From Porogramme epimiltina (Eukaryota; Basidiomycota; Agaricomycetes; Polyporales; Polyporaceae), in assembly GCA_900155495.1 (NCBI GenBank), contig FTLJ01000229.1, positions 1 through 34,683 of the forward strand: a stretch of 34,683 bases of DNA, in the 5' to 3' direction. Made by a program: the position numbers and the translations under genes. Positions 19,540-30,334 of the stretch are shown here, piece by piece (the stretch's first letter is position 1; each line of letters opens with the position of its first letter). The notes beneath the pieces are model-generated. The model saw only the letters and a program-made list of their open reading frames with translations. It made no database searches and had not been told where the DNA came from.

Positions 19540-20153
19540 GCGGTCAACCGCACTGGTTGCCCCCGAGCTATCGTCGTTTTCTCGCTGTCTTCGCACTGTC
19601 CGTCATCTGTCGAGCTATCCCATGCATCTGTACCACCACCCCGCATCGAAGCTAAAGTATGGGCCGAGCCTTTGTAATATGTATGTGTAGTATACCGTTA
19701 CCGTCCGTGAATAGCACTATAGTTTGCTCGACGAAAGACGCCGTTTGTCATCGCGCGCGGAGAGGGGGTGGGTTGCGATAGCGGTGTGCAATGGCGTGCG
19801 CGCGGGCCCGGTGGCTGGCGCGGGTGGCAGTGGCCCGCTCGCGGGAGACGCGTGCCAGACGCGTTCGAAGCTGTTCGGAGTCGGGACTAGGGTCTGCACG
19901 CGCGACGCGCCCCACGCGACCGAGGCCCTGAGGTTCGAGAGTCACACGGTGCAAAGATCGGCGCTCGCCGAGTTCGCCGCCGGGCGCTTGTGGAGCGGAG
20001 GAAAGTCTGAAGGCGACGGTTGCAGCCCACGAACGTGCGCGAGCATCCCCGTCCTCCGCCCTTCGCTGCCATGTCGGGCTTCGTCTAGATCTACGCTACA
20101 CCACCCCTCGTCTTCGAGATAGTCGCTCTTTCGCCTCTTTCGCTCCCCTCGCC
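19540..20153. other. Intergenic region, promoter of endopolyphosphatase
   Basis: This lies between two plus-strand genes. The first part (to about 19720) is A/T-richer and fits a 3' untranslated region. The last 90 bases before the ATG at 20154 are C/T-rich, as in fungal leaders. No gene or repeat was seen; ORFs at 19724-20122 (+) and 19887-20072 (-) lack features. Confidence 0.5.
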
Positions 20154-23100
20154 ATGTTAGAACTCAAGATACTGCCCCTGCTCGTCCTCGGCCTCGTCCT
20201 CGAGGGGCTCGCCGCCCCGCCGCAGGAGCCTTTGCAATTGCCGCAAGAGGAGGACACCGCTTTGCTTGCAAGTACGTCACCGCCCGCCCTCTCGTATGCG
20301 GGTCGCGTGCAGGTCGTCTGACGGGACCTGCGGGCTCGGTGCGCACACAGAACCGCGCCGCAAGCTTCAAGGGCGGTTCCTCCACATCACGGACATACAC
20401 CCAGACCCACACTTTCGTGTGGGTGCGGTGGAAAAGAAGGCGTGCCACCGCGGGAAGCCAAAGGCGGGCAAACCCTCTGCGGGCTATTACGGGCTCTCGT
20501 ACAGGTGCGTGCGTGCGCGTCCTTCGGTGGCCGGGCGGTCTGGCGGGGTTCTGGAGGGGGCTCGGATCGCCTTTGCGCGATATCCGGACGGTGCGCGCGA
20601 AGGTGGATGTTGCAGGGTCTGTGCTGCCCGTGTGGCCAGGGTCCGCTATCATGATACACACGAGGCTGGAGGGCTCTGCTCGCCCACAGTTCGCCGTTCG
20701 TCTGGATGAAGCTAGAACCGCGCTTCCGACTCATCTCGGACGACCTGCGACCGCCGCGGCTCCTGTATGTGGAGTCAGAGGTGAATGCTATCGTCTGGCG
20801 GGCATCGCATACATCACGATCATTTTTTCACTCTTGACGCTGCGTCATGGCCTCATCGTGTTCGAGGCGTGTGCGGTGGCTATGTCCGCAGGTCACGCTC
20901 ATTCCCCCACGCCTACGTCTTCGTATATGAATCAGGGGGGTCCCTTCTATAACAGTCGTACTACCGATCGAAGGGTTGTCATCACAGATTATTCCTTCCG
21001 TGCTATTGATCATCTTCCTTTTGAGCCGTTTACTCCCTTGGCAAGGAGACCATGACAGGCTGACGTGTATGCTTCCTAGTGAATGCGACTCTCCATTCTC
21101 CTTAACGAACTACACGCTAGACTACCTTGCTAGAGAATGGGCGGACGAGATAGATTTTGTCATCTGTACGTGAATCCGGGCTACTCGGGAGGCGGGGGTG
21201 CTCACATGTCCCTCAGGGACCGGCGACAGTGCGAGGTACGTCAGGCGTGCTTCCAGAGTACTCCCGGGGCTGACAGAACGATACGGACAGACATGACAAC
21301 GACCGCAAGCGGCCCCGGACGACGGCGGAGATTTATGGTTTGAACAGGGCGATGGCGAAGAAGATGGAGGAGGCCTTTGGGCGCAGGGGGATCCCTGTGG
21401 TGCCTAGTATCGGTCAGTACTCTGCTTCCCCGGTCGTTAACGGAGCTAACTGGTTCTTGGCTGTGGGGACTCTCTCACAGGTAATAATGATGTGTGGCGT
21501 AGGTACTCTATTGGCCTCTCGTTGATCCACGCTGATGTTTGGCTTCATTAGCCCACGTAAGTTCGAAATGCTCTACAGATAGAAGAGGTTTGCTGAGACG
21601 GGAGAACAGAATATCATGATGCCAGGTATATCCTTACCCACCGTGCGTGGTCAACAGTTCTAACGTATCTGGATGTCGATGGCTAGGTCCCAACAGCGTA
21701 ACCTCGGAGTTCTCCTCGTACGTGTCACCCGGTCCCGCGTGTTCAGGGCATCCCTGGGCTCATGTGGTCGATGTCCAGCATTTGGCGGTCCTTCGTTCCC
21801 TTTCCTGCGTATCAGGTGTTCCAGCGTGGGGGCTATTTTTCCGTAGAGGTAATCCCGAACTCTGTGGCGGTCATTAGCCTCAACACTATGTACTTCTACG
21901 ATTCAAACACAGGTATGTGTCTCCCCACAGTCCTTCTGGCGCGAACCCAGTTTTGACTTGTCGTCATGGCGACCGCGCAGCTGTGGGAGGCTGTGAGTAC
22001 TCAGATCCTCGGGACCCCGGAAACCTCCAGTTCGACTGGTTGGAGGTGCAGTTGCAAATGTTCCGGGACCGCAAGATACAGGTTCGGCCCGTGTCCCTGA
22101 CCGAGGAAGTGACAGTTAATTGAATGCGTCCGCAGGTTTGGCTTTCGGGCCACGTCCCGCCGTCGTCTCGCAACTACTTCCCAGAATGCGTTAGTGCCGT
22201 TTGGATGGTGATTCACGGGGAGTATAGACGTGCTAACTTTCCATTAGTACGTTCGCTATGTCGAACTCTCCCTCAGGTACCAGGATACTATCGTCGGTCA
22301 CCTGTTTGGTGTGAGTACATTCTGCTAGTTGCCCCGACGCACACTCATTCTGAATCGGTGCCGAGGGCAGCACATGAATATGGATCACGTAAGTGCGACA
22401 TCATTTCTCCTCGAGAATCTTCCGTTCTAAGTACCACGTGAAGTTCTTCCTCCTCGACGCCGAGCAACTTTCGCATGGTCGCAACGTGTCATCGACGTCC
22501 GGCCACGAGGCTACTGTTCTCAAGCATAACAAGAAGGAGCTCTACAAGCTCCTGCTCCAGGAATTCTCTGACCTGCCGAAGGCCCAGAACATGGACCTTG
22601 ACAACTATGGAGTCGTCAACGTCGCACCTTCTGTAGTGCCGACCTACCTACCTTCTTTCCGCATTTTCGTGTATAACTCGACAGGAGAACCGTACGATCC
22701 TGGGCATCTCGGAGACGACAATTCGGATCGTCGAACACGGTCGCGTTCGATGCGAGACGTCGCAGGCGCACTCTGCGACGACGTGGAGTACGCAACCACC
22801 TGGCGGTGCAAGCTCACGCAGCCGTGGCATTCGAACCCTCGCTCGCCGTCAAGGGAGAATATGCTGTGGACCCCGCTGGGCTATGCTCAGGTGAGATTAA
22901 GTTCACGGGCGTGCATCGTGTGGTCTGATAACTGATCAATGGACGGGCGCGCAGTACTTCATGCCCGACTTGGAGAACGCCGACGAGGAGCACAGCCCAA
23001 AGTTCAAGCTCGAGTACACGACGTTCCCTACGAGCGCTCTGCACCCGCCGGGGGCGCCGGAGGAGGCGGCCGAGGGTGAATGGGAGGGAGCCACAGGGCC

Positions 23101-23350
23101 GGATGCGGACACGGAGGCGGCGGGAGCGGCGGGACGGAGGAAGTTCGCGTACCCGATCCCGCGGCGGCACCTGCCACGGAAGCTGCGGAACGAGACGGTG
23201 GGCCGGGCGAAGAAGTACGCGCCGTACGAGCTGGAGGACCTGACTGTGGGGTCGTGGGCGGCGCTGGCGCGGCGGCTGGGGCGGAAGAAGGGGAAGGGCC
23301 TGCGGCAGCGGTTCCAGGAGTTCATGTACATGGGGGGCGGGGAGGCGTAG
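20154..23350 (+). CDS. PPN1: Endopolyphosphatase (PPN1 family)
   Basis: Cleaves long inorganic polyphosphate chains internally, mainly in the vacuole. Exons: 20154-20271, 20351-20504, 21080-21165, 21217-21235, 21291-21412, 21481-21498, 21552-21556, 21610-21625, 21687-21717, 21779-21912, 21981-22081, 22136-22189, 22248-22310, 22371-22388, 22444-22890, 22955-23350; 593 aa. A hydrophobic N-terminus (ILPLLVLGLVLEGLAA) is a signal or anchor for the secretory route. The metallophosphoesterase ligands are in order: DIHPDPHF (D54, H56), GDSARHD (D123), GNND (N168-D170), GHVPP (H274) and GHLFGHMN (H304, H308). The C-terminus is Arg/Lys-rich. Five exons are 5-19 nt and intron 2 is 575 nt. Each small exon is needed to keep frame and supplies family residues (GNNDVW, PH, NIMMPG). 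Confidence 0.92.
20505..21079 (+). other. PPN1: Unusually long (575-nt) intron with an unexplained open segment
   Basis: The splice from TACAG (20504) to TGAATGCGAC (21080) gives the expected Tyr-Ser-Glu-Cys-Asp sequence, so everything between is intronic by homology. Inside, an AG-bounded segment of about 91 nt near 20690-20785 reads SPFVWMKLEPRFRLISDDL and onward, looks protein-like and ends at a GTGAAT donor. Including it as an exon breaks the phase. I found no terminal repeats. Confidence 0.65.
21552..21556 (+). other. PPN1: 5-nt microexon of endopolyphosphatase
   Basis: CCCAC is preceded by CATTAG and followed by a perfect GTAAGT donor. It completes a Pro codon begun in the previous 18-nt exon and adds His, giving the family string GNNDVW-PH-NIMMPG. 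Both flanking introns are 53 nt, have branch-like CTGAT or CTGAG motifs, and are of normal size. Confidence 0.85.
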
Positions 23351-23957
23351 GGGAAACATGTTTTGTACCGGATTGCGGCAGGGTGTATGATATCGCGTGT
23401 GCCGACCGGGGCTGGGCAGGGCCAGCGCGTGCGGACGGGGGAGTGTGGGAAGGGTGCAAGGCAGAGGCGGATGTGCCCGTGGGGGGCGGCTGGGGGGCTC
23501 TGGGGGGCTGGGGCCGCGGTAACCTGCCGGGGGAGACGCCCTGCCCGTGGAGGTAGCGCCGACCCAGCCAGCGGGCGTGTGGAGGGTGTTGCCTTGACCA
23601 CCGACGTTGTCCATCTCGCGCATTTCTTGCCATCTGAACTTTCCACTCCTTCCGGGGCCCAACGCGGATTTCTATTTTGTATTTACGCTCAGAACTGCGA
23701 GCGGACTCGGGGGTCTCATCAGTCGCTGGTTCTCGTTCCTCTTCGCTCTGTACCTTCCGGCGGTAGGGTGCAGCAGATAGGATCACTCATCATCGCCCTC
23801 CTCCCTCGCCGTCCTCTTCTTCTCCCTCCTCTCGCTCGCCTTTGTCCCTTCTGCTGCTCTCCTTGATCTCCTTCGTTCGCACAAGCACGGCTGGGCCGCT
23901 TCAGGATCTCGCATCCCCCTCCCCACAGTCCTTACCTATCTATCCCTACTTATCTGC
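23351..23957. other. Intergenic region, promoter of RFX factor
   Basis: This lies between two plus-strand genes. It is G-rich on the plus strand to about 23560, then C/T-rich up to the ATG at 23958, as expected for a fungal promoter and leader. Minus-strand ORFs that run into it (22814-23662 and 22936-23646) mirror the coding exon on the other strand and are not genes. Confidence 0.5.
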
Positions 23958-26900
23958 ATGGCCGCCGTCAACCTCCAGATGATGTCCTCAAACGTACCCT
24001 TCGACTTCCTCCCCCAAGCACACCTCCACTCTCGCTCAAACTCGGTCTCCTCCTCCTCCTCGCACTCCCCCGGCTCCCGCCCTCAGTCTTCCCAGGGTTC
24101 AGTCCTGCGCGCCGCGCCCATTCTCCCACCCTCGGCCGAAGACCTCTACCGCGCTTCTTTCCATACCACCAACTCCTTTGACCACGCTCGCAACACCTCC
24201 GACGTCTCCCTCTCCTCCGCCTACTCTCTCGAGCTCGCCACCCCCGCCGACTCGCCTCCCAATCACAACATCACCAATCCCGCGCTCAAAGGCCACCTGC
24301 GCCAGACCCACATCCGCGCCCGCGTATCGGCCTCCCCTTATCCCCGCGACGCAGAGAGCGTGCACTCGTCGTCCAGCGAGACCGAGGACATCTCGATGTA
24401 CCTCGCCACCGGCCCCGAGTATCACCCCATGTACGCTGGGCCGCCCCAGACGATGATGCCCAACCCCACCGAGGCCATGCACGCCCCAGGGCCCTACGCC
24501 CGCATGACACTCAGCCCGGATCATGCGCTGGAGAAGCTCGCGGCGAATGTGCGCGCGGCCACGACGACGAGTGCGTCCGACCGGGCGAAGCAGATCTTTG
24601 TGCAGGCATGGTGCGTGTTTCATTCCCGCTTTCCCCGCCGCCAGCGACGGTCACTGAACGGCGCCATCTATCCACTGCCCCCCTGTCCCCCCGTGCATCG
24701 CTCCATCTTCCATCCCTGGTGGTGCCTCTGATGGGCCGACCCGCCTTCCCTGTGGCGCCGGCACATTCGGCCTGGCAGGCTTACCGCAAACTACTCGCCC
24801 TACCCCGACGGGAACGTGCCGCGGCAGGGCCTGTACTTTTCGTACCGGCGGGTCTGCGACCAGTACGGGATTCCGCACATCAACACCGCGACACTGGGCA
24901 AGGCGATCCGGCTCTGCTTCCCCACTATCAAAACCCGACGGCTGGGTGTGCGCGGGAACAGCAAGTATCATTGTGCGTCCTTGTCCCCCATTCGATCATG
25001 ATTCCGTCCGTCGGCGCTTGATTGACGCCACCACTATGCTCGCTTCTGACAGATTGCGGGATCCGCCCTGCGACGTCCGCCGAGGCGGAGTTCCTCCAGG
25101 ACTACATCCGCAAGTCGAACAACAATGCTGCACAGCAGGCCGTCAACGCCGCGCGCATGTCCAACGACCAGGGCGAGGGCATGAACCGTGGCGGCTCCGA
25201 CGAGGACGACGAGGATGAGTCGGAGGGCCCAGGGTCCGGGTCCGCCTCCAAGCGCAACTCCCTGAACCTCTCCAGCGGCGCGAAGGCACCGGCAATCTTC
25301 GCAGATGAGAAGACTCCCACCGCTGCCACGCTCCTCTCGCAGGCCCAGGCCACCCAAAGGCCGGCGAGCGGCTTCCCGATTCAAGCGCCCATCCGGAGAC
25401 ACACTGGCCAGGAGGGGCTCCAAGTCTCGCAGCCGTCCCCGTCGGGGAGCGTGCCGCCGGCGGGGCCCATGATGGGTGGCACCGCGGCGACGTCTGTCAG
25501 GCAGATGCCTAGCTTCCCGTCGATCGACGAGGCCGTCGGAGCGAACTCCACGACGCCGCAGAGCATGGCCGCGCGCGAGGTGTGGAACTGGTTCCAGGAC
25601 CACCTCGATGCGCTGCTCGAGAGCGTGCGCTCGTTCCGGTTCGACCAGTTCGAGATGCACCTCCGCTCGTTCTGGTCGTCCCTCACGGGCCCCCACCGCG
25701 AGGTCGTCCACGCCCCGGCCGTCGCCGGTCTCATGGCGAAGGCGGATGCGATCGTGTACGACGTGAGTCTGTGCTGCGGGCGGGCGATGTGAAGATCGTT
25801 TGTGCTAACATTGGCCGCAGGAAATTCTTGAGCTGCTCCGTTCCCAGATGCTCTCGCCCATCACGCCCGCTTCCCTGTCCGGCCTCCGCCAGCTCGCCGA
25901 CAAGATGGAAAAGATCCTCCTTGTGGCCCTCGACTCGTACGGAAACACGTTTGTCGAGCCTAAGGTTGAACTCGGCGCACGCTTTGGGCATCTTGTTTGT
26001 GAGTGGCTCTCGCGGCCTGAGCTTGCTATAACGGTCACTGAGCGCACTATCTCCAGTGCGCTTCCTGGACATCTACCAGGTCACACAGGCGCTCAACACG
26101 GTGTTGACGAACCAAAAGCAGCTTTTGGAGATGAGGCGGTCCTGGCAGAAGATTGACTTCGAGTCGGTGCGGAACCAGTCCGCACTGGTGTGCAACTGCC
26201 GCCACGAGGACCTTGTACAGCTCCTCGAGGGTGAGTTCGTTGCTGTGCTCGAGGGATTGAGCAAGAGCCAGGATCCGGTACGGGATGTGATGGCGTGGGC
26301 GGACAAGTGTTGTGAGCGCCTCATGGGCGCACGCGGTAGCGAAGACCGGTCAACAATGAGCTCGCGGAGTGTGCTGATCCGCTGGGGATACGTCACCAGT
26401 CAAGTCATGCGGGATCTGGTGAGTGTGACGACCACCGTTAATTCCGACGTTGTGCTGATCCTGTCATGTCCTCTTAGACAATTCGGAGCGACCCTGCTTT
26501 CGGGGCCTTCCAGATCCTGAAGCTGTTCCTCGAGTAAGCCCATGATTGGTCACTTGTAGGGATCGTCGCTCACCCGGTCCCGCGAACCTACAGCGACTGG
26601 ATTGCGCTCAACGTCCTGCGGAACGTCGCGCTTTCGACCAACTCCGTTGCTGCCTCTGTCGAGCCTGTGGTGCAGCAGCAGTTCTTCTCGCTGTCGCCCA
26701 TGCCTGGCCAGGAGAGCTTCTCCAACACGACGACCATGGCTCACACTCCTACGACTACGAGCATGCTCGCTGCCCTCCAAGCGGACACCTTCGCGGGCAC
26801 CCTCGACCCCGCCGCAACCACGTTCGCCCCGGACGCGTTCGGGTCGCTCTCGTACCTCGAGGGTCCGTCGTCGCAGGACGACCTCTCTGTACACACCACA

Positions 26901-27053
26901 GGACTCTCGTTCACCGACTACGGCTCGAGCACGTTTGACGTGCCCGCCTTCACACCCCAAGACCTGGGCATTAGCGCGTCTGGCACGCCGCCGTCTGCGA
27001 GCAGCGAGCCGGACAACAACTCCGAGTCGGAAGTTGTCAAGTCGGAGTCATGA
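23958..27053 (+). CDS. RFX1: RFX-family transcription factor
   Basis: Winged-helix regulator that binds X-box DNA. Fungal relatives include yeast Rfx1/Crt1, a repressor of DNA-damage genes, and cephalosporin regulator CPCR1. Exons: 23958-24610, 24779-24972, 25053-25762, 25821-25998, 26057-26418, 26478-26533, 26594-27053; 870 aa. A Ser/Pro-rich N-terminus precedes the RFX DNA-binding domain at about residues 212-290: FVQAWLTANYSPYPDGNVPR, QGLYFSYRRVCDQYGI, GKAIRLCFPTIKTRRLG, VRGNSKYHYCGIRP. The wing and recognition helix look intact. An acidic linker (DEDDEDESEG) follows, then a long helical region (about 430-720) like the extended RFX dimerisation part, and a Ser/Thr-rich C-terminus with acidic end. 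The DNA-binding domain is split over exons 1-3. The family assignment is firm; its targets here are unknown. Confidence 0.93.
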
Positions 27054-27501
27054 ATCCTGGGGCCGTCGAAGCCGTATCTCATCCGCTGATTAGGGCATCT
27101 TTGCTGTTGCTGTTACCGCTGCCGCTGCTGAATGACACTTTACCTACCGCTCTATACCCTATCACACCGCCTAATATCTGTCTGTTGCTCTCCGCTGCTA
27201 CTAATTATTGACTTTTTTGATCCGCGCTGTATTGACGTCTCCCCGCCGTATAAAGTCTATAGGTATCCCTTCCTGTCGTTCAAACGAATGTATCTCATCC
27301 TTTCCAGCAATACATACTGGATTCTTCGCGACCCCCCCCCTATATACACAGTGCGAGCCGGCACACTGGCACAGAGCGAAACGGAAATGAGGTGCGTGCG
27401 ATTGCGAGCGGCGAGCGTGCTAGGATATGTAGATGTGCAGTGACGATTACAATATAATTAGTCCAACATGTACTACCCAAGATACGATCCACGTTCGCGC
27501 C
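27054..27501. other. Convergent 3' intergenic region
   Basis: This lies between the RFX gene (+) and the BFR1-like gene (-). It is A/T-richer than the surroundings, with an imperfect GCTGYT/GCTGCC run at about 27102-27129. It should hold both 3' untranslated regions. No gene was seen. Confidence 0.5.
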
Positions 27502-29263
27502 CTATGCCTCGACCGCCTGCTCTGGGGCGGCCTCCACCTTGTCCTCAACTGGCTCGGCGGGGGCTTCCGCCGACTCAGAGGGCGCGTCAGGGACGTCCGC
27601 ACCATCCGCAGGCTTGCTGCCGAGCAGTTTGCGAATCTCGACCTCAGCCTTGGCCTTGGCCTCGGTGGTCGCGCGCGCCTGGTTGGCCTCGAACCACGTC
27701 TTCTTCGTCTTGAGGTCCTCGATGACGCGCGGTACGTCCGCAGTCGACGCCGGGGGTGGTATTGAGAGCGAGAGGAGTGCGGTGAGGATCGGGAGCGGGA
27801 CGTTGAGCTGGCTGCTGGCCACGGGCGCGTCCTCGGACGCGGCGGGCTTCGCCTTTTTGCCGCCCTTCTTCTTGCCGCCGCCGACAAAGTAAGACTCCTC
27901 GTCCTCGCCCTTCTTCTTGCGCACGACGATGCCCTCGGGCGCGGCTGCGACCTGGCGGATCTCGAGCTTGGGCACGCCCGCGACGTCGGTCCGGTCGAAG
28001 AGGGGCTTCTGGGAGGAGAGCGCGGCGGCGGACGCGGCCGCCTTGCCCGAGAAGTGGTCGATGAGCGTCTGGCAGTCCTCGATCTGCGCCTGGTACGCGG
28101 GCACGTCCGCCTCGTCGCGGATGCGGTCCGCCATCTCCTTCTTCTTGGCCTCCTCCTGCTCCTGGCGCTGCTGGCGGAACCGCTCCTGGCGGCGAGCGCG
28201 GTCCTCGTTGAGCTTCGTGTAGAACTTGTCGTTCGCGTCCTTGTAGAAGCCGGCCGACTCGCGCTTGCGACCCCAGAGGTCGTCGAGCTGGCCCTGCAGC
28301 GCGGTGCGCTCGTCGAGGAGCTTGTTGCGCACGCCCCACGCGTCGTCGCTCTCCTTCTTCATCGCGTCGAGCTCCTTCTTGATCTCGTCGTACCGCGCCG
28401 ACGCGGCCTGAGCGACGGGGTCATCGCGCTGCTTGCGGAGCTCGTCCGCCTTCGCGCGCTCGGCGTCGATCGCGTCCTGGTCGGCCTGGAAGGCCTCGAC
28501 TATCCGCCGGCTCCGCTTCCACTGGCTGATCTCCTGCAGCGCGCGCTTCTCCTCCACGAGCTTGAGGCTTCCCGACTCGACCTGCTTTTCCAGTTGCCTG
28601 GTCGCCGTGAGAGGAGAAGCGACGGCGAAGTGGAGAGCGGACGCTTACCTGATGCGGTCGTCGACCTCGCCGACGGTCTTGTATGGTATTTTCGCCTTGG
28701 CAGCGTTAAGGTCCTTGATCTATAGAACATTTAGTACATGCATGCACGCGAAAGAACCGATAGCACGCACCCTCTTACGAGTGCTCTCCTCGAGCGTTTT
28801 GAGTTGCTCAATAATCTTGCCCCTGGCGAGCTTGCCCGTAGACTGCTGGTCGCGAATGCTGTCCAACTCCGTGCGAAGCTGGTTCCGCCGCTCGTTGCCA
28901 CCGCCGTTCTTGCTAGAGTTAAGCTTGTCCTTGACGGCGTTCTATCGAGGGCAGGCGCGAGCGAGGCGAGCGAGCGACGAAAGAAACCAGACATGAAGCT
29001 TCCGGAAGCAGCTAGCAGGACCACGGGATGGGACGCACCAGCTTCGCCTGGACGGCGTCGATCTCCGCCTTGATTTTGTTCTGTTCGGCGTCGTAGACGG
29101 CCTTGTCCGGCTTGCCGCTGCCGTACGTCGCGAACACGAACTCCTGCGCGGCGGCGTCGGGCGTAGGGGCTGAGGAGGCGGGGCTCGCGGTGCCGGAGGG
29201 CGCGGCGGCCTGAGCGTTTTTCGGGGCGCCGTTCGTCGCAGCGGACTTGGACTTGGGTGCCAT
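27502..29263 (-). CDS. BFR1: BFR1-like coiled-coil protein (nuclear segregation protein family)
   Basis: Yeast Bfr1 associates with polysomal mRNPs at the ER with Scp160 and affects mRNA localisation, secretion and ploidy. Exons (minus): 29263-29039, 28941-28771, 28719-28649, 28597-27502; 520 aa (yeast about 470). An Ala/Ser-rich N-terminus leads into almost continuous heptad-like charged helix: AEQNKIKAEIDAVQAKL, NAVKDKLN, RIKDLNAAKAKIPYKTVGEV, LVEEKRALQEISQWKRSRR, RARRQERFRQQRQEQEEAKK. A KKKGGKK basic patch and a C-terminal helix (VIEDLKTKKTWFEANQA) with an acidic Ala/Pro tail follow. KIPYKTVGEVDDRI and the ISQWKRSRR part are typical of the family. It lies head-to-tail with NHP2 (323 bp apart). 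Coiled-coil proteins are easily mislabelled, but the order of motifs supports this one. Confidence 0.85.
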
Positions 29264-29586
29264 TATGAAACAGAGCGGTGGGGGTCACTGCGGGGTGCGA
29301 GGGGCGGCGGCCGCGTCGGTGGTGGACGAGTGGGAGGAGCTGGTTCGGGTCGTGAGAAGGACGTCGATTCGGCCTCCAAGTTCCCGTGACGTGGCTGAAG
29401 CAACGGGCGAGCGCGCACCGGGGTCGGGTATCGACCGTATCGCTCGAGGCAGCGTGGCTGACGGCAGGGGACACGTTTTGCGGGGGCAGAAGGGAGCGTA
29501 TATACCAGCGGAAAGCAATACATGAACGACAAAAATGCAGGGAATACAAATGCTATGAGAAACGATGCGCGCGCGACACGTCCGGT
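29264..29586. other. Short intergenic region upstream of BFR1-like gene
   Basis: These 323 bp separate the NHP2 stop from the BFR1-like start, both on the minus strand. Read on that strand, a GTATATACG stretch near 29500 is A/T-rich within GC-rich surroundings and could be a core promoter element. No ORF of note. Confidence 0.4.
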
Positions 29587-30334
29587 TCAGAAGACGAGCT
29601 TTTGGTCCAGGAGCTGTATCTCTTTACAGCACTCGTCGTAGGTCTCCCGGTAGTCGTCGTCCTTCTCCTCCGCGCCGTCCTTTGGCTTGCCCTTCTTCTT
29701 CTGGTCCGGGCATACCATTACACAGCTTGTTGGCCGCTTCGTCGCGCTTGCGTGCCCGAGCTCCTCTTTCGACGGTACGAACACATACGGAATTTGCGCG
29801 TCTTCCGCCATAACAGGCAGATGTGAGATAATGTCGATGGGCGTAATGTCCGCGGCGAGGATAAGAAGCCTGAAGAAGTGTGGTTGAGCCAGGTATGCCA
29901 GATATGCCAGAGGTGCTGGGATGGTGGACGTACCCCTTCTCTCCTTTGCGGATCGCCTTTACGACTTCCTTCACACCCCGCTTCACTTGCCGTTGTTTTG
30001 ACGCTATAAAAGATAGATGAACGAAGGACATCGCACAGCTCAAGGACAAGAACATACCCTTCTTGATAGTTTTGTGCAGCTTCTTGAGCATTTTCTTCTG
30101 TGCCAAGGGCTGCGCGATGGGGGAGAGGTCCTCCAAGGAGACGACGATCTCTTCCTTGTCCTTCTTGCCCTTCTTTTCAGCCTATATTGCAGTCGTTACG
30201 GCCTGACTTCCAAGCGCGACGATTAAGCCTACCTTTACGCTCTCGGCGTCCCCCATTTCAACATCTTCGGCAGTCTCAACGACCTCCTTCTTCTTCTCCT
30301 TCTTCTCCTTCTTTTCTGTCTTGTCTCTGGCCAT
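29587..30334 (-). CDS. NHP2: H/ACA ribonucleoprotein subunit NHP2
   Basis: L7Ae-family protein of H/ACA snoRNPs, which guide pseudouridylation of rRNA and snRNA in the nucleolus. Exons (minus): 30334-30233, 30181-30058, 30003-29934, 29869-29587; 192 aa. The L7Ae/NHP2 core covers about residues 75-165: KRGVKEVVKAIRKGEKGLL, LILAADITPIDIISHLPVM, IPYVFVPSKEELGHASATKR, PTSCVMV, the standard K-turn-binding layout. The N-terminus is longer than in yeast Nhp2 (156 aa) and begins with alternating Lys/Glu (EKKEKKEKKKE), then VEMGDAESVK. The C-terminus has a polar Lys/Asp segment and ends LLDQKLVF. The Met at 30334 opens the only frame joining exon 2. The identification is secure. Confidence 0.93.

Noticed and set aside
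22826..22838. tRNA B-box-like GGTTCGAAT on the minus strand
   Set aside because: It lies in the 447-nt endopolyphosphatase exon, and no A box, acceptor stem or anticodon stem could be fitted around it.
27644..28339. 231-codon minus-strand ORF in a second frame, and plus-strand ORFs at 28054-28996
   Set aside because: They lie within the long BFR1-like exon, whose own frame has family motifs and coiled coil.
30285..30325. CTTCTT/CTCCTT microsatellite-like stretch
   Set aside because: It is the reverse complement of Lys/Glu codons at the start of NHP2, so it is coding and needs no separate repeat call.
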